Below the pieces are notes generated by a model. It was given only the letters and a program-made list of their open reading frames with translations, ran no database searches and was not told where the DNA came from. Shown in pieces: positions 5,879-12,013 of a stretch of DNA of 23,344 nt. How positions within the stretch are numbered: position 1 is the first letter of the stretch; every line of letters starts with the position of its first letter. Source of the DNA: a virus; IMG/VR virus record IMGVR_UViG_3300048773_000012, positions 1-23,344 of that record; one strand, written 5' to 3'. Both the position numbers and the translations under genes were made by a program.

Positions 5879-7179
5879 ATCAAGAAGTGCTGGACTACAT
5901 TCTCGCGAGTTGCGACCACGTTGCCCGGGTGTGGGACATTTCCCTCTTATACCGCGACGTCGACACCCTCGCGGGCGACCTTTTGGTTGTCGGGCACAGC
6001 CTCAACTGGATTCGATCCCGGCGGTCCGAGATACGGGAGCACGTAGGAGACGGCGCGATTCACTCCACTTCGCAGCGAAGGCTTGTATTTGTCAATACTC
6101 GGACAGTTGATTTTTCAACATCGACCAACTTGAACGCCTTTCGTGGATACCATTGGGTGCGAGCTTACGTGCAGGATTTTATGGCGGAAACCGTGAACGC
6201 CCCTGGCTCGATGCCGGTTTGGCGGATTCCATCGCAAGCCGACTGGCACAACGTGAGCGATGCCGTCGAAGACGCCACGGAGTTCTTGCGGACCCACGAA
6301 GGCGAAGTGGAATTCGACTTTCAGGGGAACCGCTACAAGGTTCCTTACGGCTGTGACTACTGCGTGATGGTGGGTTCGGTGATGCCGGAACAGCGAGCCC
6401 GGTATAGCACTTCAGGCTTGCGGACGCAGCCTTTCTGGATGGGTGGCGATGAGAACATGTTGGCGAGGGATGCCGGCGCGATCTCATTGCGCTCGGTGCA
6501 GGATGCTTACGCCTCAGCGATGTTTTCGACTTCTCCAGCAGTCCCGCAGCATGTTATAGACCAAGCCTTGGTAGCGAGTGCCGTAGCCGACAATGCCACG
6601 GCTGCGGCTTCGCCCAATGCGGCAATTACACGGCAGCACGCAGAGCAGGCAATGCAGCGTATCAATGAGATCACAAACCAGCGGCTAGCCGACTATGTGT
6701 ATGGGCCGTCGCCAACCTTCGAGCGGCTGCGCTCCAGAGGTCGCCAGGCTTTCGATGGCGGCGATGTGCTGCGGAACCCAATTCAGTTCGCGTTGCCAGA
6801 TCCGATTCGCGTGGACCCGCTGGACTTACCCGGCGTGGGGAACACGGGCGCGCCGCAGTGGAATTTCAGTGAAGTGGCACGCTGGCCAACGGCTGCACCG
6901 TCAGCCCGTGAACTGGACTTGCAGCGGCGGCTGGATACCGTGCGGGAGTGCCTATCGAGGGGGCCGAATCCGATTGTATTTGGCACCCCAGAGGATGCAC
7001 GGAGCGCAATGGAAGCGTTGAATTACCCTGCGGCTCCAGTCCAAGACTTGGACTCTTACGTTTACCGCTACGAGTTCGTAAACGGGCAGGCATTGAAAGT
7101 GAACGACAAGCTCTCTTGCGGGACGATTCTGGATGCGGCTGCGAGGCCGGTGAGGAAGTTCCGGCTGGTGGAGGAGTAG
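5875..7179 (+). CDS. Large unknown protein with C-terminal RPVRKFRLVEE tag (tag gene 3)
   Basis: 434 residues, the largest of the tag set. It starts with GTG in a GTGA overlap with tag gene 2. Segments of note: an N-terminal alpha/beta region (MNQEVLDYILASCDHVARVW), an Ala/Thr-rich helical part around 225-265, a Pro-rich linker near 290-330, and the C-terminus ARPVRKFRLVEE. No signal peptide or membrane helix. No enzyme motif I recognise. It contains a perfect copy of the 17-bp palindrome at 7038-7054. Size and position allow a structural or injected protein, which is inference only. Confidence 0.75.
   Translation: MNQEVLDYILASCDHVARVWDISLLYRDVDTLAGDLLVVGHSLNWIRSRRSEIREHVGDGAIHSTSQRRLVFVNTRTVDFSTSTNLNAFRGYHWVRAYVQDFMAETVNAPGSMPVWRIPSQADWHNVSDAVEDATEFLRTHEGEVEFDFQGNRYKVPYGCDYCVMVGSVMPEQRARYSTSGLRTQPFWMGGDENMLARDAGAISLRSVQDAYASAMFSTSPAVPQHVIDQALVASAVADNATAAASPNAAITRQHAEQAMQRINEITNQRLADYVYGPSPTFERLRSRGRQAFDGGDVLRNPIQFALPDPIRVDPLDLPGVGNTGAPQWNFSEVARWPTAAPSARELDLQRRLDTVRECLSRGPNPIVFGTPEDARSAMEALNYPAAPVQDLDSYVYRYEFVNGQALKVNDKLSCGTILDAAARPVRKFRLVEE
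7038..7054. repeat. 17-bp perfect palindrome, site 2 (inside a gene)
   Basis: AGTCCAAGACTTGGACT: same 8-bp arms as site 1 with the central base changed from T to A. It lies within the 3' part of the 434-residue gene and about 130 bp before the next gene, so selection on protein sequence does not explain the symmetry. Confidence 0.7.
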
Positions 7180-7185
7180 GTGGGA

Positions 7186-7701
7186 GTGGGAAGGCGCGGC
7201 AGAAAACGTCATCGAACTGGCAGAAGAGGCGGCTGGCTTATTGAAGTCGGAGCCGACACTCTACCGCACTTGGTTCGCACACAGCCGATTCTTAGGATTC
7301 CGTGGTACAAGAGATTGTGGAGGTGGGTTATGGGTGGAAACGGAGTCGGAGGAGTATTCGGTGGACCGTTTGATTCGCAAATGATGGCAGAGCCGCCGAT
7401 GTGGCGCGGAGTCGGTATGACTACGACGGCAACCGATGCACAGTCGTATGCACAAGGCGGGCAGGCTGCGTGGCAGCACGGCCTGGCCGGGACGCTGGGC
7501 GGTATCGCCGCAGCCGTTGGCCCTGGCGAAGCCAACTCCTACCAATTTGGTTTCACGGGATGGCAGGAAGGCAGAGGCTACGTTCCGAGAGGCTACGTTC
7601 CGATAGAAACAAAACCCGCCCCTGCACCTTCCGAGCCCGGCAAGCCGATCTCCGAGGCTGCGGCTCGGCCAGCTCGTAAAATCAGGATCGTGGAGGAGTA
7701 G
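7186..7701 (+). CDS. Gly-rich protein with C-terminal RPARKIRIVEE tag (tag gene 4)
   Basis: About 171 residues. The GTG at 7186 is nine bases after the GGAGGAG ribosome site; a GTG at 7180 is too close to it, and an ATG at 7330 with its own GGAGGTG is a valid alternative giving 123 aa. The N-terminus is Arg/His/Lys-rich, followed by a Trp-rich patch (WYKRLWRWVMGG) and a Gly/Ala-rich body. A 15-bp tandem repeat gives RGYVP twice. The end is AARPARKIRIVEE. Function unknown. Confidence 0.65.
   Translation: MGRRGRKRHRTGRRGGWLIEVGADTLPHLVRTQPILRIPWYKRLWRWVMGGNGVGGVFGGPFDSQMMAEPPMWRGVGMTTTATDAQSYAQGGQAAWQHGLAGTLGGIAAAVGPGEANSYQFGFTGWQEGRGYVPRGYVPIETKPAPAPSEPGKPISEAAARPARKIRIVEE
7573..7602 (+). repeat. 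Perfect 15-bp tandem duplication
   Basis: AGAGGCTACGTTCCG occurs twice back to back (7573-7587 and 7588-7602) and encodes RGYVP twice in tag gene 4. The exact identity implies a recent slippage event that kept the frame. Confidence 0.85.
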
Positions 7702-7707
7702 CGTGTT

Positions 7708-7872
7708 GTGCCCGGCAACTACATTGAATTCCCTTTCCGAATCATCGAGAAGCGCCGGCGCCGTGGCAGAAAGAAAAACTGCCAGTGTAAAGCGTGTCGG
7801 GACAAAACCGCACGCACGGTGATGACGGGAGCGGAGCGGCCGGTTCGTAAAATCCGCGTGGTGAAGCGCTGA
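7708..7872 (+). CDS. Arg-rich Cys-pair micro-protein with C-terminal RPVRKIRVV tag (tag gene 5)
   Basis: 54 residues from a GTG at 7708, preceded by GGAGGAG. The sequence runs MPGNYIEFPFRIIEKRRRRG, then RKKN, a CQCKAC motif, and ends ERPVRKIRVVKR. The shared tag confirms that this short frame is a real gene. Three close cysteines in a basic setting could bind zinc. It is the last gene of the tag set; promoter P4 follows. Confidence 0.7.
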   Translation: MPGNYIEFPFRIIEKRRRRGRKKNCQCKACRDKTARTVMTGAERPVRKIRVVKR

Positions 7873-7917
7873 AAAGTCAGATCAAAAGTGAGCAAGTGAA
7901 GAAAAATAAAAAAGTGC

Positions 7918-7946
7918 TTGACTCGCTTGCAGTTTCGGGGTAAGGT
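7918..7946 (+). promoter_or_regulatory. Promoter P4 (TTGACT-17-TAAGGT)
   Basis: TTGACT (7918-7923) lies 17 bp from TAAGGT (7941-7946). The recurrent element TCGCTTGCAGTTT is also present, but here it falls inside the spacer (7923-7935) and not at the -35. ATG 7955 is eight bases past the -10 with no ribosome site at normal distance, so a leaderless or nearly leaderless mRNA is likely. An A-rich tract (7899-7913) lies upstream like an UP element. Confidence 0.55.
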
Positions 7947-7954
7947 TCGAGGCG

Positions 7955-8794
7955 ATGAACAACTGGATAGGGCTTGCGAATCTCGTCGTGAATGCAGCGG
8001 TTCTGCTAACGCTCATCTTCGTTGTCCTAAAAGAACTCAAGGAGATTAAGATTATGGCAACCGCATCTCAGGCTCTTACCGACCTACAGGCCATGCTAAC
8101 CGCGCTTGTCGCAGACGTTGCGGCAGCGGTCACGGACATTGCTGACCTGATCGAACAAGTCTCGGCCTTGAATGGCCTTAACCCAACGGCAGTCGAAGCC
8201 GTTGTTGCGCAGGGCAACGCGGCTCTGGCCAGCCTTCAGGCTTCGGTCGCCAATGCCAACAACATCCTGAATCCGTCGACGGTGACGATCTCGATCTCAC
8301 CAACGACTGCTTCTCTGGCGCCGGGCGCAACACAGCAATTCACGGGCACCGTGAGCGGCAACGCGAACACGGCTGTGACGTACAGTTGCTTGACGGGAAG
8401 CATCTCGCAGACCGGGCTCTACACCGCTTCGACGACTCCGGGAACCGACACGGTTACGGCTGCAAGTCAGGCGAACCAGGCCAAGGTCGCGACCGCTCTG
8501 GTCACGGTCTCGGCTACGGTTGCTCCGACGATCACGGTTTCGATTTCACCGACTAGCGCTGGTCCCGTGGCTCAGGGCTCGACGCAGCTATTCACGGCTT
8601 CGGTTACCGGCGATCCGGCGAACGCTGGCGTGACTTGGTCGCTGGCTCCGGTGGCCGTTGGTGTGTCGACCGGAACGATCAACCCGACGACCGGGATCTA
8701 CGCACCGCCAACCACGCCGGGTGGAACTGACACGGTCATCGCGACCAGCGTCAGCGCTCCGACTGTGACTGCCACCGCAACGGTGACGTTCTAA
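7955..8794 (+). CDS. Membrane-anchored protein with two Ig-like (Big_2-type) domains
   Basis: 279 residues. Residues 6-26 form a membrane helix, then a short charged linker, an Ala-rich helical stretch (35-105) and two Ig-like repeats (about 109-187 and 192-279). Each repeat starts VSISPT-like, contains QQFT/QLFT, then GLYTAS/GIYAPP and a TDTVTA-like strand. Such repeats mediate surface binding in phage and bacterial proteins. An internal ATG at 8054 (residue 34) has its own AAGGAG ribosome site, so a soluble form lacking the membrane helix may also be made. A host-surface or virion-decoration role is inference. Confidence 0.8.
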   Translation: MNNWIGLANLVVNAAVLLTLIFVVLKELKEIKIMATASQALTDLQAMLTALVADVAAAVTDIADLIEQVSALNGLNPTAVEAVVAQGNAALASLQASVANANNILNPSTVTISISPTTASLAPGATQQFTGTVSGNANTAVTYSCLTGSISQTGLYTASTTPGTDTVTAASQANQAKVATALVTVSATVAPTITVSISPTSAGPVAQGSTQLFTASVTGDPANAGVTWSLAPVAVGVSTGTINPTTGIYAPPTTPGGTDTVIATSVSAPTVTATATVTF

Positions 8795-8815
8795 GCTGAT
8801 GGTTCTGTTCTCCCA

Positions 8816-8849
8816 GGGAGACATCTGAAAATGGTGTCTCCCTACTTTT
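8816..8849 (+). terminator. Probable intrinsic terminator after the Ig-like gene
   Basis: GGGAGACA (8816-8823) pairs perfectly with TGTCTCCC (8835-8842) around an 11-base loop, followed by TACTTTT. The T-run is short and interrupted, so it may be leaky. An upstream TCTCCC (8809-8814) could pair with the left arm instead, giving two alternative folds as in attenuators. Confidence 0.5.
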
Positions 8850-8863
8850 GGAGCAAATTCCGC

Positions 8864-9259
8864 ATGACTGAGCGTTGGGAAATAACGGTTGGAGAGATCG
8901 AAGAGGGCGTCAACTGCAAGTTCTTCCGCAACGATTTTCAGGTGTACCGCTTTACGGCTCCGGATATGATTCTCGCAATGCTGGCACTCCCAGAAAAAGT
9001 TCGCAAGCTGAGCCAGTTCCCGGTTCGTATCAACAATCGCAAGGACGTGAACGATAACGTATTGGGGCGAGAGATTTATTACCGGGAGATGACTGCTATC
9101 GTTGCGGACTTCGACGGCGAGAACGGTAGAGTTCTCATGCGAGCACCATATCCTCGTGGGTTCTTGTCGGAGCCGTGGGTCGATGGGTCCAAGTCTTGGA
9201 ATCAGGACATCTGGGAAGACCTGCTATCGCCGCACATTCATTGGCACAGAGAGGAATAA
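8864..9259 (+). CDS. Hypothetical protein (131 aa)
   Basis: The in-frame ATG at 8831 lies in the loop of the terminator-like hairpin, so I take the ATG at 8864, which has GGAG 11 bases upstream. The product starts MTERWEITVGEIEEGVNCKF and is mixed alpha/beta. It has a basic middle (QFPVRINNRKDVNDN) and a C-terminus rich in Trp and His (SPHIHWHREE). No domain recognised. It contains palindrome site 3. The next start follows after five bases. Confidence 0.65.
   Translation: MTERWEITVGEIEEGVNCKFFRNDFQVYRFTAPDMILAMLALPEKVRKLSQFPVRINNRKDVNDNVLGREIYYREMTAIVADFDGENGRVLMRAPYPRGFLSEPWVDGSKSWNQDIWEDLLSPHIHWHREE
9186..9202. repeat. 17-bp palindrome, site 3 (near copy)
   Basis: GGTCCAAGTCTTGGAAT: the central TCCAAGTCTTGGA (13 bp) is fully symmetric; the outer bases differ from the perfect copies. 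Lies inside the 131-residue gene, about 70 bp before the next start. Confidence 0.5.
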
Positions 9260-9264
9260 AAACC

Positions 9265-9483
9265 ATGAGCAACATCGTCAGTCCGCTGTTCCAGTTCCAT
9301 AAGCTCAACGAGGCTGGGATCAAGAACGCCCAACTCATAGCCGAATCGTTTGACAGCGTGTTGTGCTACCTGTCGAAAATCTGTCCAGACGGTCGAGAGT
9401 TTTCGATCACAAAAACCAAACTGGAAGAGGCTAGCTTCTTCGCCAAGAAAGCCATGGCGATGCGGCCTGAAAATCAGGCATGA
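9265..9483 (+). CDS. Acb2/Tad1-hairpin-like (DUF7681-like) small protein, candidate anti-CBASS
   Basis: 72 residues starting MSNIVSPLFQFHKL, with GAGGAA nine bases upstream. The second half, CPDGREFSITKTKLEEASFF followed by AKKAMA, matches the pattern P-x-SRE-xSLA-xTKLEEA-x-WA-x-AIA that I recall from phage proteins of the Acb2/Tad1 hairpin family. Acb2 and Tad1 are sponges that sequester cyclic-nucleotide or gcADPR signals of CBASS and Thoeris defence. Whether this short member binds a signal is unknown. It is followed by an ATGA-coupled gene. Confidence 0.5.
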   Translation: MSNIVSPLFQFHKLNEAGIKNAQLIAESFDSVLCYLSKICPDGREFSITKTKLEEASFFAKKAMAMRPENQA

Positions 9484-9719
9484 AGCAGATCGTCACCGTC
9501 TCCCCCTTATCTCCGGCTGAGGTTGCACAGATGGCGGAAGCCGAGAAGAATCTCGGGATCTCCCGGGCGGTGTACGAGGGTCGCCAGCGCGAGTACATGG
9601 CCGCGTTGGAAGGGTTGAAGAAGCGCTACGATCCAAAGTTTGCGGAGAATTCAAAGAGTCCGATTTATAAGTATTCGGCTCAGGTGGTCAACAACTGTGT
9701 GGTTATCTCCTTGGAGTAG
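9480..9719 (+). CDS. Hypothetical protein (79 aa)
   Basis: ATGA overlap with the preceding gene. It begins MKQIVTVSPLSPAEVAQMAE, a short strand then a long helix (to about residue 50), and ends in a beta-like KYSAQVVNNCVVISLE. Its tail GGAG provides the ribosome site of the next gene. Not recognised. Confidence 0.65.
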   Translation: MKQIVTVSPLSPAEVAQMAEAEKNLGISRAVYEGRQREYMAALEGLKKRYDPKFAENSKSPIYKYSAQVVNNCVVISLE

Positions 9720-9723
9720 ACCG

Positions 9724-10026
9724 ATGCCAGTCCCGCTATGTGAGCCGTGCCTTCGCCGTAGTCGACAGAGTCGGGCGTCACGCAAGGTTGGAGACGAATG
9801 GTTCTGCGATACCTGCTGGGTGGGTGGCGGCGCTGAAGAACGGAAGTGTCGGCTGTGTCCGCGGAACATTCGGGAATCGAACCAAACAGAGTACTGCGCA
9901 CGCTGCCAGCAATCGGGCGCTGCGAAGAAAGACATCAAAAAGCGAGAGGAAAATGAATCAGTACGACCGAGTCCTAACGTGGAACACGAGCCTGGTGGGT
10001 TTGCCGTGCCAGCCGACTTCAAGTGA
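9724..10026 (+). CDS. Double zinc-knuckle protein with four CxxC motifs (100 aa)
   Basis: Contains CEPC, CDTC, CRLC and CARC at regular intervals in the first 70 residues, enough for two four-Cys zinc sites, followed by a Lys-rich and a Pro/Glu tail. GGAG lies eight bases before the ATG at 9724. The last 74 bases overlap the deformylase gene in another frame. Nucleic-acid or protein binding is likely for such ribbons, but no target is evident. Confidence 0.65.
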   Translation: MPVPLCEPCLRRSRQSRASRKVGDEWFCDTCWVGGGAEERKCRLCPRNIRESNQTEYCARCQQSGAAKKDIKKREENESVRPSPNVEHEPGGFAVPADFK

Positions 10027-10504
10027 AGAGTGCTTCGCGCTAAACCTTCGCCAGCGGCTTTTGCGGACGTGTGTGGCCTACGGTGGCGTTGGAGTGGCGG
10101 CTTCGCAGATCGGCGTGAATCTCCGAGCCGCTCTGGTCAATTACGAAGACCGGACGATTATGTTTATCAATCCGGAGATTACGGAGACATCAGGCGGGTC
10201 GCTGTTCTGGGAGGGGTGCTTGAGCCTCCCGCTCTGCACCGGGGGCCGTGCCAAGAACAAGACGTACCAGGGTGGCAAGGTCCATCGGCCTGACAAGATC
10301 ACCGTGAAGTACCAGAACGACGGCGGCGAAGAGAAGGTCGAAGAGTTTACGGACTACATGGCGCACATCGTTCAACACGAACTCGATCATCTCGACGGCC
10401 GATTTTACGTTGAGCATTTGAGCAGTGTGGAGCGGGACATTATCTTCCGTAAGTTCCGGCGATTTCAGCGGTACTTTCAAGTGGTTGAGGAGGTCAAGGT
10501 CTAA
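9953..10504 (+). CDS. def: Peptide deformylase
   Basis: 183 residues with all three deformylase motifs: motif I GVGVAASQIG (45-54, Gln52; the usual Pro is Ser51), motif II EGCLSLP (87-93, metal ligand Cys89) and motif III QHELDHLDG (141-149, HExxH with His142, Glu143 and His146). The enzyme removes the formyl group from nascent protein N-termini with a catalytic metal. Phage deformylases are known from marine phages. Catalytic residues are intact, so it should be active. Start chosen at 9953 with AGAGGAAA upstream; the reading frame extends farther back only through the preceding gene. Confidence 0.93.
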   Translation: MNQYDRVLTWNTSLVGLPCQPTSSEECFALNLRQRLLRTCVAYGGVGVAASQIGVNLRAALVNYEDRTIMFINPEITETSGGSLFWEGCLSLPLCTGGRAKNKTYQGGKVHRPDKITVKYQNDGGEEKVEEFTDYMAHIVQHELDHLDGRFYVEHLSSVERDIIFRKFRRFQRYFQVVEEVKV

Positions 10505-10875
10505 TGTGGACATATCATCAGGCAAGCGGATGTTTGGAAGACGCGGACGGGGTGATTGCCGGAACCGGCTACAGTGGACACGGTCCCGGAGTCAATAATC
10601 CGACGCTGCAGAACGATCCAGATGTCGGTCCCATACCGCAAGGTTTTTGGACGATCAGCCCATCGTTTTCGAGTCCAACCAAAGGGCCGGTGGTGATGGA
10701 CCTGATGCCGAACGCGGCTACAGAAACGTTTGGGCGTAGCGGTTTTATGATGCACGGCGATTCGGTGGAGCACCCGGGCGCGGAAGGGGCAAGTTTGGGT
10801 TGCATCATCATGGCGCGGTCGATTCGCCAGGCTGTGGCTGCGAGCGCGGACAAGGAATTGCAGGTGGTGGCATGA
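10504..10875 (+). CDS. DUF2778 / L,D-transpeptidase-like protein
   Basis: 123 residues. Motifs are YSGHGPGVNNP near 23-33, GPIPQGFW (42-49), GRSGFMMHGDS (77-87) and a SLGCIIM (97-103). The His-Gly followed by Ser-x-Gly-Cys mirrors the L,D-transpeptidase catalytic His/Cys pair and the Tlde1-type DUF2778 family, which acts on peptidoglycan peptides. There is no signal peptide, so export would depend on a holin or lysis. It could be a lysis or wall-editing enzyme. Starts at a TAATG overlap with the deformylase gene; its stop overlaps the next ATG. Confidence 0.8.
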   Translation: MWTYHQASGCLEDADGVIAGTGYSGHGPGVNNPTLQNDPDVGPIPQGFWTISPSFSSPTKGPVVMDLMPNAATETFGRSGFMMHGDSVEHPGAEGASLGCIIMARSIRQAVAASADKELQVVA

Positions 10876-11459
10876 GCAAGCCGATTCTAGTTCTCGACTT
10901 CGATGGTGTCTGCCACAGCTACACAAGTGGCTGGAAGGGCGCGGACGTGATCTCCGATCCGCCAGTCGAAGGCTTATGGCATTTCCTTAACGATGCCGTC
11001 AAGGTCTTCGAGGTCAACATCTTCTCGTCTCGCTCGAATCAGGCCGGAGGGATCGAAGCGATGAAGGTGTGGTTCGCTCATGAAGGCGATGTGGTGCCGG
11101 GGATTGTGGCCGAACTTCGCTTTCCAACTGAGAAGCCGCCAGCGATGATCACATTGGATGATCGCGGCATATTGTTTGAGGGGACGTGGCCATCCGTGGA
11201 GAAGTTGAAATCTTTTCAACCTTGGTATCTTCGAAAGAAAGGAGGGCCAAACATGCAACCACACCAAGAACGAGTTGTAGCGGAAATGAAGGAGTTGGAT
11301 GAGAAGATCGTCAAACTTGACACCTTCCGGCATAGTCCGCTTTACGAAACGCTGCCAGATGCAGAGAGAGATCGGCTGACGCGGCAGTACGCCCACATGA
11401 AGGATTACTCGAATGTGCTCGCTGAGCGCATCGTTGCGTTCGACGTGCCGCAGTCGTAA
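10872..11459 (+). CDS. HAD-family phosphatase fused to a crAss001_48-like domain
   Basis: 195 residues. The N-terminal HAD part has motif I LDFDGVCH (8-15, Asp9 nucleophile and Asp11), SGWKGADVISDPP, motif II FSSRS (51-55) and motif IV LDDRG (95-99). This is a typical phage HAD group of unknown substrate. Residues 128-195 form a separate helical module (ERVVAEMKELDEKI, HMKDYSNVLAERI) resembling the small phage proteins annotated as crAss001_48-related. The junction holds AAAGGAGGG and an in-frame ATG at 11253, so the second module can also be made alone. ATGA overlap at the start. Confidence 0.82.
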   Translation: MSKPILVLDFDGVCHSYTSGWKGADVISDPPVEGLWHFLNDAVKVFEVNIFSSRSNQAGGIEAMKVWFAHEGDVVPGIVAELRFPTEKPPAMITLDDRGILFEGTWPSVEKLKSFQPWYLRKKGGPNMQPHQERVVAEMKELDEKIVKLDTFRHSPLYETLPDAERDRLTRQYAHMKDYSNVLAERIVAFDVPQS

Positions 11460-11470
11460 ATGGGTATCGC

Positions 11471-11499
11471 TTGTAATTTAGACGAACGGAGCGTATAAA
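11471..11499 (+). promoter_or_regulatory. Promoter P5 (TTGTAA-17-TATAAA), probably leaderless
   Basis: TTGTAA (11471-11476), in context TCGCTTGTAATTT, lies 17 bp from TATAAA (11494-11499). The ATG at 11506 is six bases after the -10, at the expected transcription start, and no ribosome site lies between. Confidence 0.65.
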
Positions 11500-11505
11500 A
11501 ACCGC

Positions 11506-11844
11506 ATGTCAGTGATCGAGCAAGTCTGCTTAGTCAAGGGACACAACATCCAAAGTCTCATTGCGAAAGACCTCGTGGACCCCATGTTTAAGCTGGTGGT
11601 CCATGAGTACGAACGCCGCTGTACTCAGTGCGGCAAGACTCTTACTGAAATCGAAAGATACAAAATCAGTTCTCGCGGGACGGCCCGCCAGAAGAATGGA
11701 AAACCGAATGCCCATAGCACCCGAAGTAAAATCGAAGCCGGCGCCGCCGGTGAATCTCACCAAACTCCCGAGCCTAAGCCCGTACCTAGTCCCGAACCTG
11801 CTGTGCTCGAACCGAGCGTGCAACCGGCTCCTGACCAATCCTAA
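11506..11844 (+). CDS. Zinc-pair protein with Pro/Glu-rich tail (112 aa)
   Basis: Begins MSVIEQVCLVKGHNIQSLIA. It holds one CTQC pair (39-42) in a setting like the C-terminal ribbon of small phage zinc proteins. The tail (from about residue 83) is rich in Pro, Glu and Val. It is the first gene under P5 with no ribosome site. The last 137 bases overlap the next gene in the +1 frame; both frames look coding. Confidence 0.6.
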   Translation: MSVIEQVCLVKGHNIQSLIAKDLVDPMFKLVVHEYERRCTQCGKTLTEIERYKISSRGTARQKNGKPNAHSTRSKIEAGAAGESHQTPEPKPVPSPEPAVLEPSVQPAPDQS

Positions 11845-12013
11845 GACCGGGATCGACAAGGATACCGGCGAGCAGATTGTCTACTTCCATTGCGACAACT
11901 GCCACTACGACGCGATGCTGTCGTTGCAGCACAGCAACGCGAAGTGCGTGAAGGAAGGAACGATCGGACTCAAGAGCAGCCTGACGGAAGGGCTACTGGG
12001 CAGCGCGCGGTAA
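11708..12013 (+). CDS. Zinc-ribbon protein (101 aa)
   Basis: From ATG 11708 the product begins MPIAPEVKSKPAPPVNLTKL. Then come LLCSNRAC and HCDNCHYD, four cysteines in ribbon spacing, followed by a short helix-rich tail. A GGAAAACC lies before the ATG. The ribbon part lies mostly beyond the overlap with the preceding gene, so the gene is real even if the start is not certain. Its TAA overlaps the next ATG. Confidence 0.6.
   Translation: MPIAPEVKSKPAPPVNLTKLPSLSPYLVPNLLCSNRACNRLLTNPKTGIDKDTGEQIVYFHCDNCHYDAMLSLQHSNAKCVKEGTIGLKSSLTEGLLGSAR

Noticed and set aside
8831-8863. Upstream start ATG 8831 for the 131-residue gene
   Set aside because: It lies in the loop of the perfect GGGAGACA/TGTCTCCC hairpin and lacks a usable ribosome site; ATG 8864 fits better.
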